64,000 nt of DNA from Bacteroidetes bacterium GWF2_38_335 (GTDB lineage Bacteria; Bacteroidota; Bacteroidia; Bacteroidales; GWF2-38-335). How positions within the stretch are numbered: position 1 is the first letter of the stretch; the number at the start of each line of letters is the position of its first letter. Positions 1 to 8,829 of this stretch are shown one piece after another. The DNA lies in assembly GCA_001769535.1 (NCBI GenBank), contig MEOH01000022.1, positions 1 to 64,000 on the forward strand, read 5' to 3'. Below the pieces are notes generated by a model, which was given only the letters and a program-made list of their open reading frames with translations, did no database searches and was not told where the DNA came from. Position numbers and translations under genes: made by a program.

Positions 1-284
1 TTTTGGGGCTTAGTCCGGCAGAACGAATATTGAAACGGTTGTCGTTTTTAAAAATATGCTCCGCTGTCCTGCTGCGCTTTTTATTTCGTCCGCATACTAT
101 TAATATGTTTGGTCTTTCTGTCATTTACTTGCTGTTGTTCAAAAATTCTGACTAACCCTCAGTGTTGGTTTTGTTTGGGCATAAAAACAGCTTAACCAAC
201 CGCCAACAGTAAAACTAATTAATTGTAGCGAACTTTCCAAACCGACTGAATCTTAAATAAAACTATCGTGCAATTTGTAGAGTT
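1..284. other. Non-coding; partial copy of cassette-spacer repeat
   Basis: No convincing gene is seen here. Positions about 170-250 closely match positions about 1598-1682: both contain the stretch around AAAACTAATTAATTG followed by GAACTTTCC, and the GGGC-TAAAAAC-GCTTAACCA-CCGCCA stretch before it. The second copy is the body of the attC-like spacer between the next genes, so this end probably belongs to the same series of gene cassettes. A clear terminal inverted repeat is not recognisable in this copy. Confidence 0.55.
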
Positions 285-905
285 TTATTTCTCAATCATA
301 AATCTACTGGTTTTTTCATAATCTCTTTCAACACTGTTTATCGTTCCGTCGTCAAGGTAATCTTTCAAGTCTGATTTTAAAACCTTATTAACCTTGTCTT
401 TTACAAAATAATCTGAATCGTGCATATTTGATACAAATTCATTGTATTGGTAAGCACTATGAATTAGTTCTACGGTGTCCGAGTTAATATTTTTTATTTT
501 TAAAAAGTAATACGTCTTTGAATCATTATCATCATCTCTTATCAGGTAAACATCATTGATCATTGGGTCATTCACAAATTCAGATTTCTCCCTTTGAGTT
601 ATTAAATTTCCAATTACACCGGCAAATACCAATCCAGCTAATAAAATAATCCCTGTATAAAAATAAACAGGGGTTCTTGTGATTGACAAATAGTGGTTCT
701 TTTTTTCCTGATTGAATAAATAACTGCATTTAAGGCAAGCTGATTTTATTGTCTTGATGCCTGAAGGAAATATAGGTATAAAAAAAACATGGAAATATTC
801 CTGATAGACATAGAATCTATGTTCATAACCACCACAATTTTCGCATTTGATTTGAAAATCGTCATGCTTTTTTATTCTTATTTTTCGGCTTCCATAAATT
901 ATCAT
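285..905 (-). CDS. Zinc-ribbon membrane protein, hypothetical
   Basis: This 206-residue protein has an N-terminal zinc ribbon (CENCGG near residue 21 and CLKCSY near residue 57, two CxxC pairs), then one strong hydrophobic helix at about residues 78-103, and a charged C-terminal part of about 100 residues with no motif I recognise. The layout suggests a membrane-anchored protein with the zinc ribbon and tail on opposite sides of the membrane or flanking a hairpin. It is the first of three same-strand genes with inverted-repeat spacers, which suggests a gene cassette. Function is unknown. Confidence 0.7.
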   Translation of the reverse strand: MIIYGSRKIRIKKHDDFQIKCENCGGYEHRFYVYQEYFHVFFIPIFPSGIKTIKSACLKCSYLFNQEKKNHYLSITRTPVYFYTGIILLAGLVFAGVIGNLITQREKSEFVNDPMINDVYLIRDDDNDSKTYYFLKIKNINSDTVELIHSAYQYNEFVSNMHDSDYFVKDKVNKVLKSDLKDYLDDGTINSVERDYEKTSRFMIEK

Positions 906-919
906 GTGCTGAATTTTTT

Positions 920-948
920 AACGTTGAATAACCGTGTTATACCACGTT
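920..948. repeat. attC-like inverted repeat A
   Basis: Two 13-base arms, AACGTTGAATAAC (920-932) and GTTATACCACGTT (936-948), are imperfect reverse complements separated by three bases. The right arm supplies the last codons and the stop of the gene at 937-1560. The arms share the form AACGTnGnnTAAC with the arms of the longer site at 1571-1708. This resembles the outer core sites of integron attC elements, but it does not match the classical RYYYAAC/GTTRRRY consensus exactly and no integrase is in the window. Confidence 0.5.
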
Positions 949-1560
949 TGTTATTTTTTCGATAAGTTTATTTAGTTTATTATTCCAAAAATCATTGTCA
1001 GACCATCTTAATTGACAGTTTTTAATTTTTGAAATTCCGCTTAATTTATTTCCAAATTCTATTTCATGTATTCCGGCAAATAGTTCTGTTCCACGAGCTC
1101 TCCACGCTTCATTACCGGCAGCGCAATACTCATGATACAAATCCTCTTTGCTATTAAATTTGTCTATGTACGGAATTATGTAATTGTAAATGTCTTTTTC
1201 AATGACAGAAAATAATTTGTCAATTTCTGTTTCTTTCGATATTTCATATCGATCTTTTTTCTGTCTGCTCAATTCACTTAAATCTGTGCTTATGATACTA
1301 TAAAAAGTATTTACAGGCAATTTTGGTAGTATTTCTCCTTCTCCAATATATTTGTAGGCCAGAAAGTCAAAAACATGTATATTAAATGAAAATTTTACAT
1401 TCTCATTCGTATTCCAGGAACTTTTTTCTATTGAAATAAATTTAATAAAATCTTCTTCTCTTTTGTAAAAGTGAAGACTTGATTTTATAAATCCGTTTTT
1501 TTTTAAAACAGGTTTAATAAAATCATTAATAAGAGCATTAAATTTCTCTAAACTGTTCAT
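937..1560 (-). CDS. DUF4304 domain protein
   Basis: This 207-residue protein begins with the pattern typical of DUF4304 (a helix ending in IKPVLKKNGF followed by a short strand with FYKRE), a family of unknown function common in mobile and accessory DNA. The rest alternates strands and helices with no catalytic motif that I can see. Its last residues (Asn-Val-Val-stop) are encoded inside the inverted repeat at 920-948, as expected for a gene carried in a short cassette. It lies between two attC-like sites in the same orientation as its neighbours. No signal peptide or membrane segment is seen. Confidence 0.7.
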   Translation of the reverse strand: MNSLEKFNALINDFIKPVLKKNGFIKSSLHFYKREEDFIKFISIEKSSWNTNENVKFSFNIHVFDFLAYKYIGEGEILPKLPVNTFYSIISTDLSELSRQKKDRYEISKETEIDKLFSVIEKDIYNYIIPYIDKFNSKEDLYHEYCAAGNEAWRARGTELFAGIHEIEFGNKLSGISKIKNCQLRWSDNDFWNNKLNKLIEKITNVV

Positions 1561-1570
1561 CTGTTAAGAT

Positions 1571-1708
1571 AATGTGGTATAACGTTTCACGTTATGGTCT
1601 TTTTTGGGCTTAAAAACCGCTTAACCATCCGCCAGTTGTAAAACTAATTAATTGCAGTGAACTTTCCAACAGACGATCGACTAAATTAACACGCGGTTAG
1701 CCCACGTT
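1571..1708. repeat. attC-like inverted repeat B (138 bp)
   Basis: The outer arms are AATGTGGTATAAC (1571-1583) and GTTAGCCCACGTT (1696-1708), which are imperfect reverse complements of each other and similar to the arms of site A at 920-948. The body between them is shared with positions about 170-250. The element fills the whole space between two genes and abuts the stop codon of the gene at 1710. The size and terminal pairing are what an attC site looks like, although the consensus is only approximate. Confidence 0.5.
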
Positions 1709-1709
1709 T

Positions 1710-2432
1710 TTAGTCAAAGTTAATTGTTCGAATTATTTTGTTTTTTTCATATTCGATAATCATTCCCAAAACTTTCTTCCCGTTGCGAATAACATAAAAA
1801 CATTCTGTTCCTGTAAAATAATTGTCTAAAAAATCACCTTCTTTCAAGTAGGTATCTTTTTCAATTTTCCACTTTCCTTGTTTCCTGCCAATTTTGTCGA
1901 AACGATTAATTGTATCTCCGTTAATTACTTCATAAAATGGCTTATAAATATAAAATACAGTATTAATTATTTTTTCTTTCTTATAAGGTTTGTTTTCAAT
2001 TTCTAGGTTAATTATCCAAATCGTGTCATTAATTTTTATAGCTGTGATTTCTCCAATATTATTTTTGGCTTGATTGCTGTCTGGGCATTCGCAAAAACAA
2101 TCCCAGTTATAAATTGTATTAAATTCTTCAGGATTAGAAGTTTTATATAAGTCCTGTCCGGAAACAGGAGTGATTTCAAATTGAATTTCTTCAGAATAAT
2201 GTGAGTCTGTCACAATTTCTGATTCTTTATTTTTAAAATAATAGTAAAACACTATTTTCTGTCCGGCTTTTCTAATTTGAATTTTGTCGTCAGATAATTC
2301 ACAATTATTATAAAAAACAGAAAAAGAATCAGCTTTTTGACTGTACTTTAATTCTTCCACATTTATTGAATTCTGCCCGAAACCAAAATTTATAAAAAAA
2401 TGAATAATATTTAAAAAAAGCACTGTTCTCAT
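1710..2432 (-). CDS. Secreted hypothetical protein
   Basis: The chosen ATG at 2432 gives 240 residues that open with a signal peptide (MRTVLFLNIIHFFINFGFGQ, cleavage near residue 20). An in-frame ATG ten codons upstream would put charged residues in front of the signal and is less likely. The mature protein contains a cluster CFCEC near the middle and repeated GEF/GKW-like turns towards the end (GRKQGKW, KEGDFL), reminiscent of short MORN-like antitoxin-type repeats. Expected location is the periplasm or cell surface. Third member of the cassette-like series. Function unknown. Confidence 0.6.
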   Translation of the reverse strand: MRTVLFLNIIHFFINFGFGQNSINVEELKYSQKADSFSVFYNNCELSDDKIQIRKAGQKIVFYYYFKNKESEIVTDSHYSEEIQFEITPVSGQDLYKTSNPEEFNTIYNWDCFCECPDSNQAKNNIGEITAIKINDTIWIINLEIENKPYKKEKIINTVFYIYKPFYEVINGDTINRFDKIGRKQGKWKIEKDTYLKEGDFLDNYFTGTECFYVIRNGKKVLGMIIEYEKNKIIRTINFD

Positions 2433-2462
2433 AAAATGTGTACTAACTTGAATATCCTCCAC

Positions 2463-2771
2463 ACCCCACTCTTTTCATCCCAATTTGCGCGTATATCTAC
2501 GATAGTCAAATTTAATTATTATTATCAATTAACATTTAAATATACTTCGCAATTTTAGTTGTTCAATTGTCAATGGAATAGGTGGGAGTTGATTAAGGGA
2601 ATTTTTATTGGGCGGGTATATGGTGGTTAAATTGCACATACTCCAAAATCTCGAAACATATTGGCTGAAAAAAGCCCCGGATGCATGCGCCGAAACGAAG
2701 TTTCGTGCAATCCCGAAAGCATTCGGGACTTCATGTTGGGTCTCGTTCCTTGACCACACGAAGCTTAATTA
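2463..2771. other. Non-coding gap with palindromes
   Basis: No supported gene. The stretch holds a short stem-loop (CGAAACGAAGTTTCG at about 2690-2704) followed directly by an 18-base palindrome, TCCCGAAAGCATTCGGGA, at 2711-2728, one of five copies of a palindrome family in this window. Open frames here on both strands lack any family features. Confidence 0.5.
2711..2728. repeat. TCCCGA-type 18-bp palindrome, copy 1
   Basis: TCCCGAAAGCATTCGGGA, a perfect-armed palindrome with a short loop. Related copies occur at 13903, 22256, 22326 and 55498. Confidence 0.6.
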
Positions 2772-4733
2772 TTATGCCTCGTTTTTCATTTTCTCAATCA
2801 TTTCGTTAAAAGCCTTAATCAATATTTTTTTTGTATCCAGAGGAATATTTTTTTTCATTATATAGTCAGCTAAATCATTGCCAACAGTGTCTCCGTGCTT
2901 TTCGATAACAAATTCTAATAATGTCACTAAGAACTCAAAATTTTGCTGAGTTAAGGCAATAGTCATTGCATTAAATTGCGCTTCCTTGTCCCATATTTGG
3001 ATTACGGAGGTAGTCAAAAAAGCAATTAGTGCTTCTTGAAATTTTCCTTTTTTGTCTAATGCAACACCCAGGTTAAACCACGCAAGTCCATTTAAGGGGT
3101 TTGCTTTAATAGCTTCATTGAGAAGATTGATAATCTCATCATCAACGGAAGTTTTTAAAGCGTTCTCAATAAGTTGTGAAGATTTTGTTCTGTCAATATG
3201 TATCGAATCAAGATTTCGATTTATCAATTCAATACAAACAATATTTTTAAGCATCCACTCCTGAATTCTCGCTGTTGTTTCATCAAAATATTTATCAAAT
3301 TGCAAATGAGCTTCCTTAAATTTACCTTGAAAAAACAAGCAATCTGCAATAAGTGCAGTTGTTAATTTATCTTCTTTCGGGAAATTTTTCTCTAATCTGC
3401 TAAATGATTTTGGCTGATGAGTTTTAGATTTTTCTAATGATTTTCGATAGCATGATTCAGCCCAGGCAAAGTGTCCTTTAGAAAAGAGTAGTCCTGCAAT
3501 TTCACGCCACCAATATGACCGCTCTATATAATCTGGGAGAAGTTTTCGAGCCTTAAAATAATGGGATAAAGCGGTATTGGTGTCCAAATTGTTTTTTAAA
3601 ATATTACCCAGATTGTAATGGGATGTCCCTTTTACGGAATCATCTTTTGTTTTTGAAAGCAGGTAGGTCAGGTTTTCGATTCTATACTGTTGAAGCTCTT
3701 TTGACTCTGGGTCAACTGCAAAATAAGCAAGGTCACAAAAGAAAAACACTTCCTGCGGATCTAGATTGATAATGTCTTTTATGAGTTTGTTAAAAAGTGG
3801 TAATTCGCTTTTAGTCCTTGAAAGTGTTAACAAGCCCATTGGATCTAATGATAACATTTCATCTTCAGTAATAAAGGCTCCTTTTTTTATTATCTTTCTT
3901 AAAAGCATCAACGAGCCTTGTATATCGTATTTGGCAAAGCAGATTGCAATTGTCTTTAAAATTTCCTTATTTAAATCATTAACATCATTTTCGTCAAACA
4001 CCGGCCGGTTTAATTCGATACTGTCTTCTTTGATCTCTTTTATTCGAATGTCTTTTTTAAAGCCAAAGGCTTTTATCGTAAAATCTAGTATGTTATCTGG
4101 TTTAGAGAGGTATTTAAGTTCAATATGGTTTGGTAGATACCTAAAGTCAATCGAAATCGTTTTTGAATAGAAATGGTTTATCCACTTTAAGATAGACCTA
4201 TTTAATAGAACACCTATTTCGCCTTCTGCAGTAACTGATATGCCAAATTTCTTTGTTGAATCTAAATCTGCTTCGAATCTTGGAAAGGAAGTTTTATCTA
4301 TCAGATATTTCTTGTCTAATATAACGTATAGGCTTTCTTGTTTATCTTTTATGGTGAATGCATCTATTAAATTATTTGACCATAAGCACCATACTTTCTC
4401 AGTGGTTACTGATACGCAAACGATTAGAACAGGGAGCGATAATGAAGCATAATAGTCTAAATTGGCTACTTCAAACTGCTTTTTAAAAGTATCATTTTCT
4501 ATTACCTGAGATGAACCCTTGAGTTGAACAAAAAAGGTTTTTCCTGTTGATTGACCATTTTTGAAAATCTCCATAAGGTAGTCAACTCCATAGTCAGGCT
4601 TTATTTCTCGAGCAACCCATTCGTCTGGCACAATGTTCGCGAAAATTCGCTGAGATTTCGTCTCAATGATATGTTGTTCAGGTCGTTTCAATAAGATATA
4701 CCATAAAGGCAGTTTGTCTAATAACCTATTCAA
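2772..4733 (-). CDS. DUF4365 nuclease-like domain with TPR repeats
   Basis: The 653-residue protein starts with a DUF4365-type domain (about residues 18-150): a glutamate helix (HIIETKSQRIF), the KPDYGVDYL segment and FFVQLKGSS give the spaced E...D...QxK residues of the PD-(D/E)xK nuclease fold. From about residue 300 onwards there are tetratricopeptide-like helical repeats, the clearest being the segment with NPLNGLAWFNLGVALDKKGK near residue 560. DUF4365 proteins often occur in defence islands, so an anti-phage or nucleic-acid effector role is possible, but nothing here proves it. It stands alone, with non-coding DNA on both sides. Cytoplasmic. Confidence 0.7.
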   Translation of the reverse strand: MNRLLDKLPLWYILLKRPEQHIIETKSQRIFANIVPDEWVAREIKPDYGVDYLMEIFKNGQSTGKTFFVQLKGSSQVIENDTFKKQFEVANLDYYASLSLPVLIVCVSVTTEKVWCLWSNNLIDAFTIKDKQESLYVILDKKYLIDKTSFPRFEADLDSTKKFGISVTAEGEIGVLLNRSILKWINHFYSKTISIDFRYLPNHIELKYLSKPDNILDFTIKAFGFKKDIRIKEIKEDSIELNRPVFDENDVNDLNKEILKTIAICFAKYDIQGSLMLLRKIIKKGAFITEDEMLSLDPMGLLTLSRTKSELPLFNKLIKDIINLDPQEVFFFCDLAYFAVDPESKELQQYRIENLTYLLSKTKDDSVKGTSHYNLGNILKNNLDTNTALSHYFKARKLLPDYIERSYWWREIAGLLFSKGHFAWAESCYRKSLEKSKTHQPKSFSRLEKNFPKEDKLTTALIADCLFFQGKFKEAHLQFDKYFDETTARIQEWMLKNIVCIELINRNLDSIHIDRTKSSQLIENALKTSVDDEIINLLNEAIKANPLNGLAWFNLGVALDKKGKFQEALIAFLTTSVIQIWDKEAQFNAMTIALTQQNFEFLVTLLEFVIEKHGDTVGNDLADYIMKKNIPLDTKKILIKAFNEMIEKMKNEA

Positions 4734-4934
4734 AGATAAAATTATTCAAGTACAAGTAAATAAACAATTTCAAGTATTAATTTTTCCAGAATTGTTTTTT
4801 ATTGCTAGACGTTTGACTGCCATGTTATTATGAAATATTTGGGGGTTGCAAGCTATGATACAATAAAGATATACCAAACTTAGATTTTATATAGCCATAT
4901 ATATAAAATGTTTTACACAGCTTGATGAGTGCAA

Positions 4935-5480
4935 TTAATCTTCTTTTATTGCCTTTTTAATGTTCTCACTAATGTTTGTAGGGAATGATAGGCCTATATA
5001 AAATGCATTATCATAAATTTTCGAATAAGATTCCTTTGCAGATAGACCAATACTCATACCTATCTCTAATCTGACATTTTGATTAAATGTCAAAGCAGGA
5101 CCAACATTCATTATAACAAATGAACTTTCGTCGGTTTTACCTGAATTTGAAGATACCCCAAGTCCAAGACTTAAACCTCCTCTAAACCAAGACTTGCCAT
5201 AAAATAAATCGCCTGATAATACTTGTAAATTAAAAGTTCCAGAGCCGTCTTTATAAAAATCTGGTCGAGTAAAATTTCCTTGTGCATCGATTTCATCCTT
5301 TCCCAAATCAAAATAAACAATCCCTGATGGAGTAATGATATTATAATTAAAAAACCAGCTACTCTTGCCTAATTGGTAACCTAAACTAAACTTTTTTGTA
5401 TTATCAATAGTTGGGTCTGGTTGTGCGTAAGTATATGTACTAAGAAGCGCAAACATAACAATAAAAATATTTGTTTTCAT
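4935..5480 (-). CDS. Outer-membrane-like secreted protein
   Basis: This 181-residue protein has a signal peptide ending near TYAQP (residue 20) and then alternating aromatic/glycine-rich strands (YQLGKSSWFFNY, FYGKSWFRGGLSLGLG, FYIGLSFP) typical of a small beta-barrel or barrel-like outer membrane protein. It is encoded 10 bases after the stop of the small gene upstream, so the two are probably cotranscribed. Function unknown. Confidence 0.6.
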   Translation of the reverse strand: MKTNIFIVMFALLSTYTYAQPDPTIDNTKKFSLGYQLGKSSWFFNYNIITPSGIVYFDLGKDEIDAQGNFTRPDFYKDGSGTFNLQVLSGDLFYGKSWFRGGLSLGLGVSSNSGKTDESSFVIMNVGPALTFNQNVRLEIGMSIGLSAKESYSKIYDNAFYIGLSFPTNISENIKKAIKED

Positions 5481-5490
5481 ATCATTAGAA

Positions 5491-5769
5491 TTAATTAATT
5501 GGTATTAAAAGATTATTATAATAAAGTAGAACTTTTCCTTTGGAATCAAAAATCGTCAATTCATACAGATACCATTTATCATTGCGTAAGAATATTAATT
5601 TGCAATTTGATTTATAAGTCTTGTCGTCAGAATTATTAATAACATTAAAATAGACATAAGCTGTGGTATTAGAAGAATCATGTATGCCTAAAACTGAATG
5701 GAATGAGTAATTACTTCCAACAAAAAAAGTATCCCTAAGATAATTCGTTATCAAGTTTGTATCTGCCAT
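5491..5769 (-). CDS. Small hypothetical protein
   Basis: A 92-residue protein with no signal peptide and no motif I recognise. It is rich in aromatic residues and asparagine, and the second half (KLIFLRNDKWYLYEL) looks like beta structure as in small SnoaL/NTF2-like or lipocalin-like domains, but this is only an impression. It precedes the secreted protein gene at 4935 by 10 bases on the same strand. Confidence 0.5.
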   Translation of the reverse strand: MADTNLITNYLRDTFFVGSNYSFHSVLGIHDSSNTTAYVYFNVINNSDDKTYKSNCKLIFLRNDKWYLYELTIFDSKGKVLLYYNNLLIPIN

Positions 5770-6008
5770 TTTTCTTTAATTTTTTGTTCGTTTTTCATTT
5801 TTTTAATTTGACCCAACTTGAATATATTCGCAAAAACCAGTGCAAAAAATACCAATTTGGGCATATATCAACTTTTATCAAATAAAATTTCGTTCCTAAT
5901 CTTTCATATCAACCAATATTTTATCTCTTTAATCCCTCTAACAATCACCCCATAAACCTATCACCCCATAAACCCTTCCAAATACCTCCTCTGCCCCGGG
6001 GTTGTTCA

Positions 6009-6509
6009 TCAGCACGCAATAATCAAACAAGTAACAACCTGAATTGCAAATAAAACAAACAAAGTAATTTCAGCACCATATCTGCTTTTTGTAAAACCAA
6101 AGGTAGGTTTCCTTTGATTGGTATAATTACTATTATAGTACGGAAATTCATTTAACAATTGTTCCCTTATTTGTTTACTTGTTGAATTTTTAATACAGGA
6201 AGTTACAAGCCAGTCAATGTCCTTGCTGCCATATTTTTTTTCAATGGAAAGTGCCGTTAAAACCGAGGCATTTAAAAATTGCCTGGAGATAAATATGTAC
6301 AAGTACATTATAACGAAGCAAACTGCTCCTATCAGTGCAATCCACGCATTTTTGCCTTCAACTGCAAAACCAATTAAAGTAACATCAGCCACTGTTAACC
6401 CGAGAACAACTGAAAATATTTTGCCCTGGATCATCCTGAATGTTTCCATTGATTGCTCCAACTGAATTTGATCAAATTCCGGCATTGGATCGATGCTATT
6501 ATCTGACAT
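6009..6509 (-). CDS. Membrane protein, hypothetical
   Basis: The ATG at 6509 gives 166 residues. It was preferred to one 14 codons upstream because the extra segment is not protein-like. Two adjacent hydrophobic helices at about residues 33-75 are followed by a polar stretch and a third helix at the C-terminus (ITLFVLFAIQVVTCLIIA). Topology suggests a small sensor-type membrane protein. It is transcribed divergently from another multi-helix membrane protein that starts at 6603, with under 100 bases between, so the two may share a control region. Confidence 0.6.
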   Translation of the reverse strand: MSDNSIDPMPEFDQIQLEQSMETFRMIQGKIFSVVLGLTVADVTLIGFAVEGKNAWIALIGAVCFVIMYLYIFISRQFLNASVLTALSIEKKYGSKDIDWLVTSCIKNSTSKQIREQLLNEFPYYNSNYTNQRKPTFGFTKSRYGAEITLFVLFAIQVVTCLIIAC

Positions 6510-6602
6510 AATAAAATTTTTGCAATTATACAAAATAATTTTTGAATTCAAAATATATTACTATTTTTACCTGAGTCTTTACTAAACAAAAAAACAAAAA
6601 AA

Positions 6603-7343
6603 ATGGCGGAAGATAATTACAAATACCTGCTCGATAAAACTATCGAAACACAAAAAAGCACCTCCAAAAAACTAGTAAGAAACCTGCTTTTACAATTAGC
6701 CAGCATTGTGCTGGCATTTGGACTGTCAAATAATTTATTGGAAATACAAATTTTAGCAATGGATTATTTAAAAATACGTGATACTCAAATAATTTTGATT
6801 CTACTCCCTGTTTTACTTTTATATTTGTTTATTGAATTTGGATTCCTGGTTAGCTTATTTATATCATGCGTAAAAACGAAACAAATTTTATCAAAAAAGT
6901 TATTTGAAGATTGTGATGGAGAAGTACATTTTGATGAAAATAAAATAAAATTTGTGAAAGCATCCATGAAAGGTACAAGCCTTTTTGAACCAATGGCGTA
7001 TGATTTTCCAAAAGATAAAACAATTTTTCCTCTGAATTTTGCATCAGTTTCAATTGCTTTTCTTTTGATGTATTTGAATAATTTTTTTACCCTTTATATT
7101 GCAAATGATCATTTATGTAAAAGTGATTATTCATTGATTTATGGAATATACATTGCAATTGCAATTCCTTTTTATTTGAGTTTTGGTTATACGCATAAAA
7201 ATAATAAGTTGATTTGGTACTCTATGTGTCTTGCAATAATTGCTCTTGTTGTTTCATCTATTATTATTAGTGATTCCCATGAAAGATTGTTGGATTATCT
7301 CCCTGATATAGTGATAAAAGATCCTGAAATTCATTGTAATTAA
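6603..7343 (+). CDS. Membrane protein, hypothetical
   Basis: A 246-residue protein with about five hydrophobic helices: near residues 25-50, 58-88, 140-165, 178-198 and 205-225. A polar loop of about 50 residues (TKQILSKKLFEDCDGEVHFDE) lies between helices 2 and 3. No enzymatic motif is visible. Divergent neighbour of the membrane protein at 6009. I considered a link with effector membrane proteins of nucleotide-based defence systems, but there is no cyclase or sensor gene nearby. Confidence 0.6.
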   Translation: MAEDNYKYLLDKTIETQKSTSKKLVRNLLLQLASIVLAFGLSNNLLEIQILAMDYLKIRDTQIILILLPVLLLYLFIEFGFLVSLFISCVKTKQILSKKLFEDCDGEVHFDENKIKFVKASMKGTSLFEPMAYDFPKDKTIFPLNFASVSIAFLLMYLNNFFTLYIANDHLCKSDYSLIYGIYIAIAIPFYLSFGYTHKNNKLIWYSMCLAIIALVVSSIIISDSHERLLDYLPDIVIKDPEIHCN

Positions 7344-8049
7344 TTTTTTGAAATTAATATGGCAGAATGACAAAACAAGTTATTCTAAAGCCATTAAATA
7401 ATATTTATTCTTTTGAAAGACAATGAAATGAATAAATTGTTGTGTTTAATATATTTTTGACAAATTGTATAGAAAGCCCTCAAAACCATAAAGCCAATCT
7501 TAAACTAAAATGCAAATCTCAGGATTGATGATTGCGCTCGCTCGTCCACATTTGTTTGCATCACGATTGATACATCGGGATGGTGCGACTCATTGCCAAA
7601 ATAAAAGATAAAACTCATCAGCTACGATGAAGCCGCGCGGTGGCCCGAACGAATCGGCGCGCCATGCGATGGCCATGCGGGGGGAAGCCTTATTCGTTCT
7701 TGATTTTTTGTTTTACTTTTTGATCAAGCAAAAAGTAAAAGCCCGTCCGGCTTAAGGACAAAAGCAAAATCAATCCAATAAACACCATCAAAACCCTCAA
7801 ACACAAAAAAAGATATAGTCCGGTGCTCTGCACCTTAACTTTAGAGATATTCATATATTCTACAGAGAGTACGGTGCTCTGCACCTTAATTCCACACAAC
7901 TATATTTTTAAATCAGATAAAACTGTTTGTTTTAAACCCTCGTTTTCCGGGGGCAATTTTGTAACTTCAATTGGTATATCAATTTTGTAAGAAAGCTGAT
8001 TAACCAATATCAATATAAAAAAATCCCTTTTTTAAAGCCCTCTTCCAAC
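7344..8049. repeat. Interspersed composite repeat R1 and flanks
   Basis: No gene is supported. Positions 7534-7764 form a composite repeat also present at about 13603-14031, 18571-18918 and, more divergent, 22555-23106. The shared parts in order are a GCTCGTCCAC segment, a CATCGGGATGGTGCGACTCATT segment, GATGAAGCCGCGCGGTGGCCCGAAC, GGCGCGCCATGCGATGGCCATGC, a strong hairpin at 7711-7740 and GCCCGTCCGGCTTAAGGACAAAAG. Two copies of GGTGCTCTGCACCTTAA follow at about 7820 and 7873. Confidence 0.7.
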
Positions 8050-8808
8050 TTAACCCAAATATCCACAAAACTCCCTAACCCCACAAACATCACACTTCGG
8101 TTTCTCCCCCAGACAAACACCCGGACCACCATTTTGTCCATAAGTAACAAAAACAATATCAATATACCTGATAGCATAGCCGGTTTCCTCAGCAAATTTC
8201 CTACCCACTTCAATGGCTTTATCCGTTAGTTTTTCATTTTCGATAAGACCAAGCCGGTGAAATATCCGGGTAATAACCAGATCAGGTTTTAAGATATTCA
8301 GTCCGATGTCGGACAAAAAATGACAGGCAGTAATTTCGCCCAAATAGCCAAATCTTCTCTGCAGGTCGTGTTGCAGATTAAAAAGGTTTTCCAGTGATTT
8401 CTCAGGGTGAAAAGAGACAATATAATCATGAAAGGATTTATGCTTTTCAATAAGCTTAATAAAGACCTTAGCATTTTTAACAATAGCGTTGATTTTGCCC
8501 CTGTTCCTGATCATGTGGGGATCATCAAGAATTTCATCTATAATATTTCCGTCGTAACAGGCAACAGTTTTAAAGCCGGGCAAATGTTTATTAATAACCG
8601 GAAGTCTTTTGGTCACCTTTTCGGCGCGAAAACCCGAATAAAAGATAATATGCTTCATGATGGTGAAGTATTCCTCATCAGTCCGGCGAATAAACTTCCT
8701 GTCATTGTAACTGAAGTATTTCTTATTGTATTCTTCCTCAGAAAGTCCGAGCTGCTTTTTCAGCGTGGCTTCGGTTTGGGTGAAGATTTGTTTCAGGTTT
8801 GGGGTCAT
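8050..8808 (-). CDS. Tag-like DNA glycosylase with endonuclease III-type Fe-S motif
   Basis: This 252-residue helix-hairpin-helix glycosylase has a Tag-like core: SGFRAEKVTKRLP, the segment DPHMIRNRGKINAIVKNA near residue 95, and LGEITACHFLSDIGLN near residue 170 leading to KPDLVITRIFHRLGL, matching the DNA 3-methyladenine glycosylase I pattern. The C-terminus has four cysteines spaced C-x6-C-x2-C-x5-C, the exact [4Fe-4S] loop of endonuclease III and MutY, which E. coli Tag does not have. A role in excising alkylated or otherwise damaged bases is likely; the substrate is uncertain. It follows a HAD phosphatase gene by 21 bases on the same strand. Confidence 0.8.
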   Translation of the reverse strand: MTPNLKQIFTQTEATLKKQLGLSEEEYNKKYFSYNDRKFIRRTDEEYFTIMKHIIFYSGFRAEKVTKRLPVINKHLPGFKTVACYDGNIIDEILDDPHMIRNRGKINAIVKNAKVFIKLIEKHKSFHDYIVSFHPEKSLENLFNLQHDLQRRFGYLGEITACHFLSDIGLNILKPDLVITRIFHRLGLIENEKLTDKAIEVGRKFAEETGYAIRYIDIVFVTYGQNGGPGVCLGEKPKCDVCGVREFCGYLG

Positions 8809-8829
8809 TGTATATATATTTATTTTTTA

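Noticed and set aside
2529-2865. Short frames on both strands around 2529-2865
   Set aside because: They run through palindromic repeats and the 3' end of the DUF4365 gene and have no signal peptide or family motif.
6009-7343. Divergent membrane protein pair as a nucleotide-signalling defence system
   Set aside because: No cyclase, nucleotide-binding or nuclease gene is adjacent and the helices match no effector family I can name.
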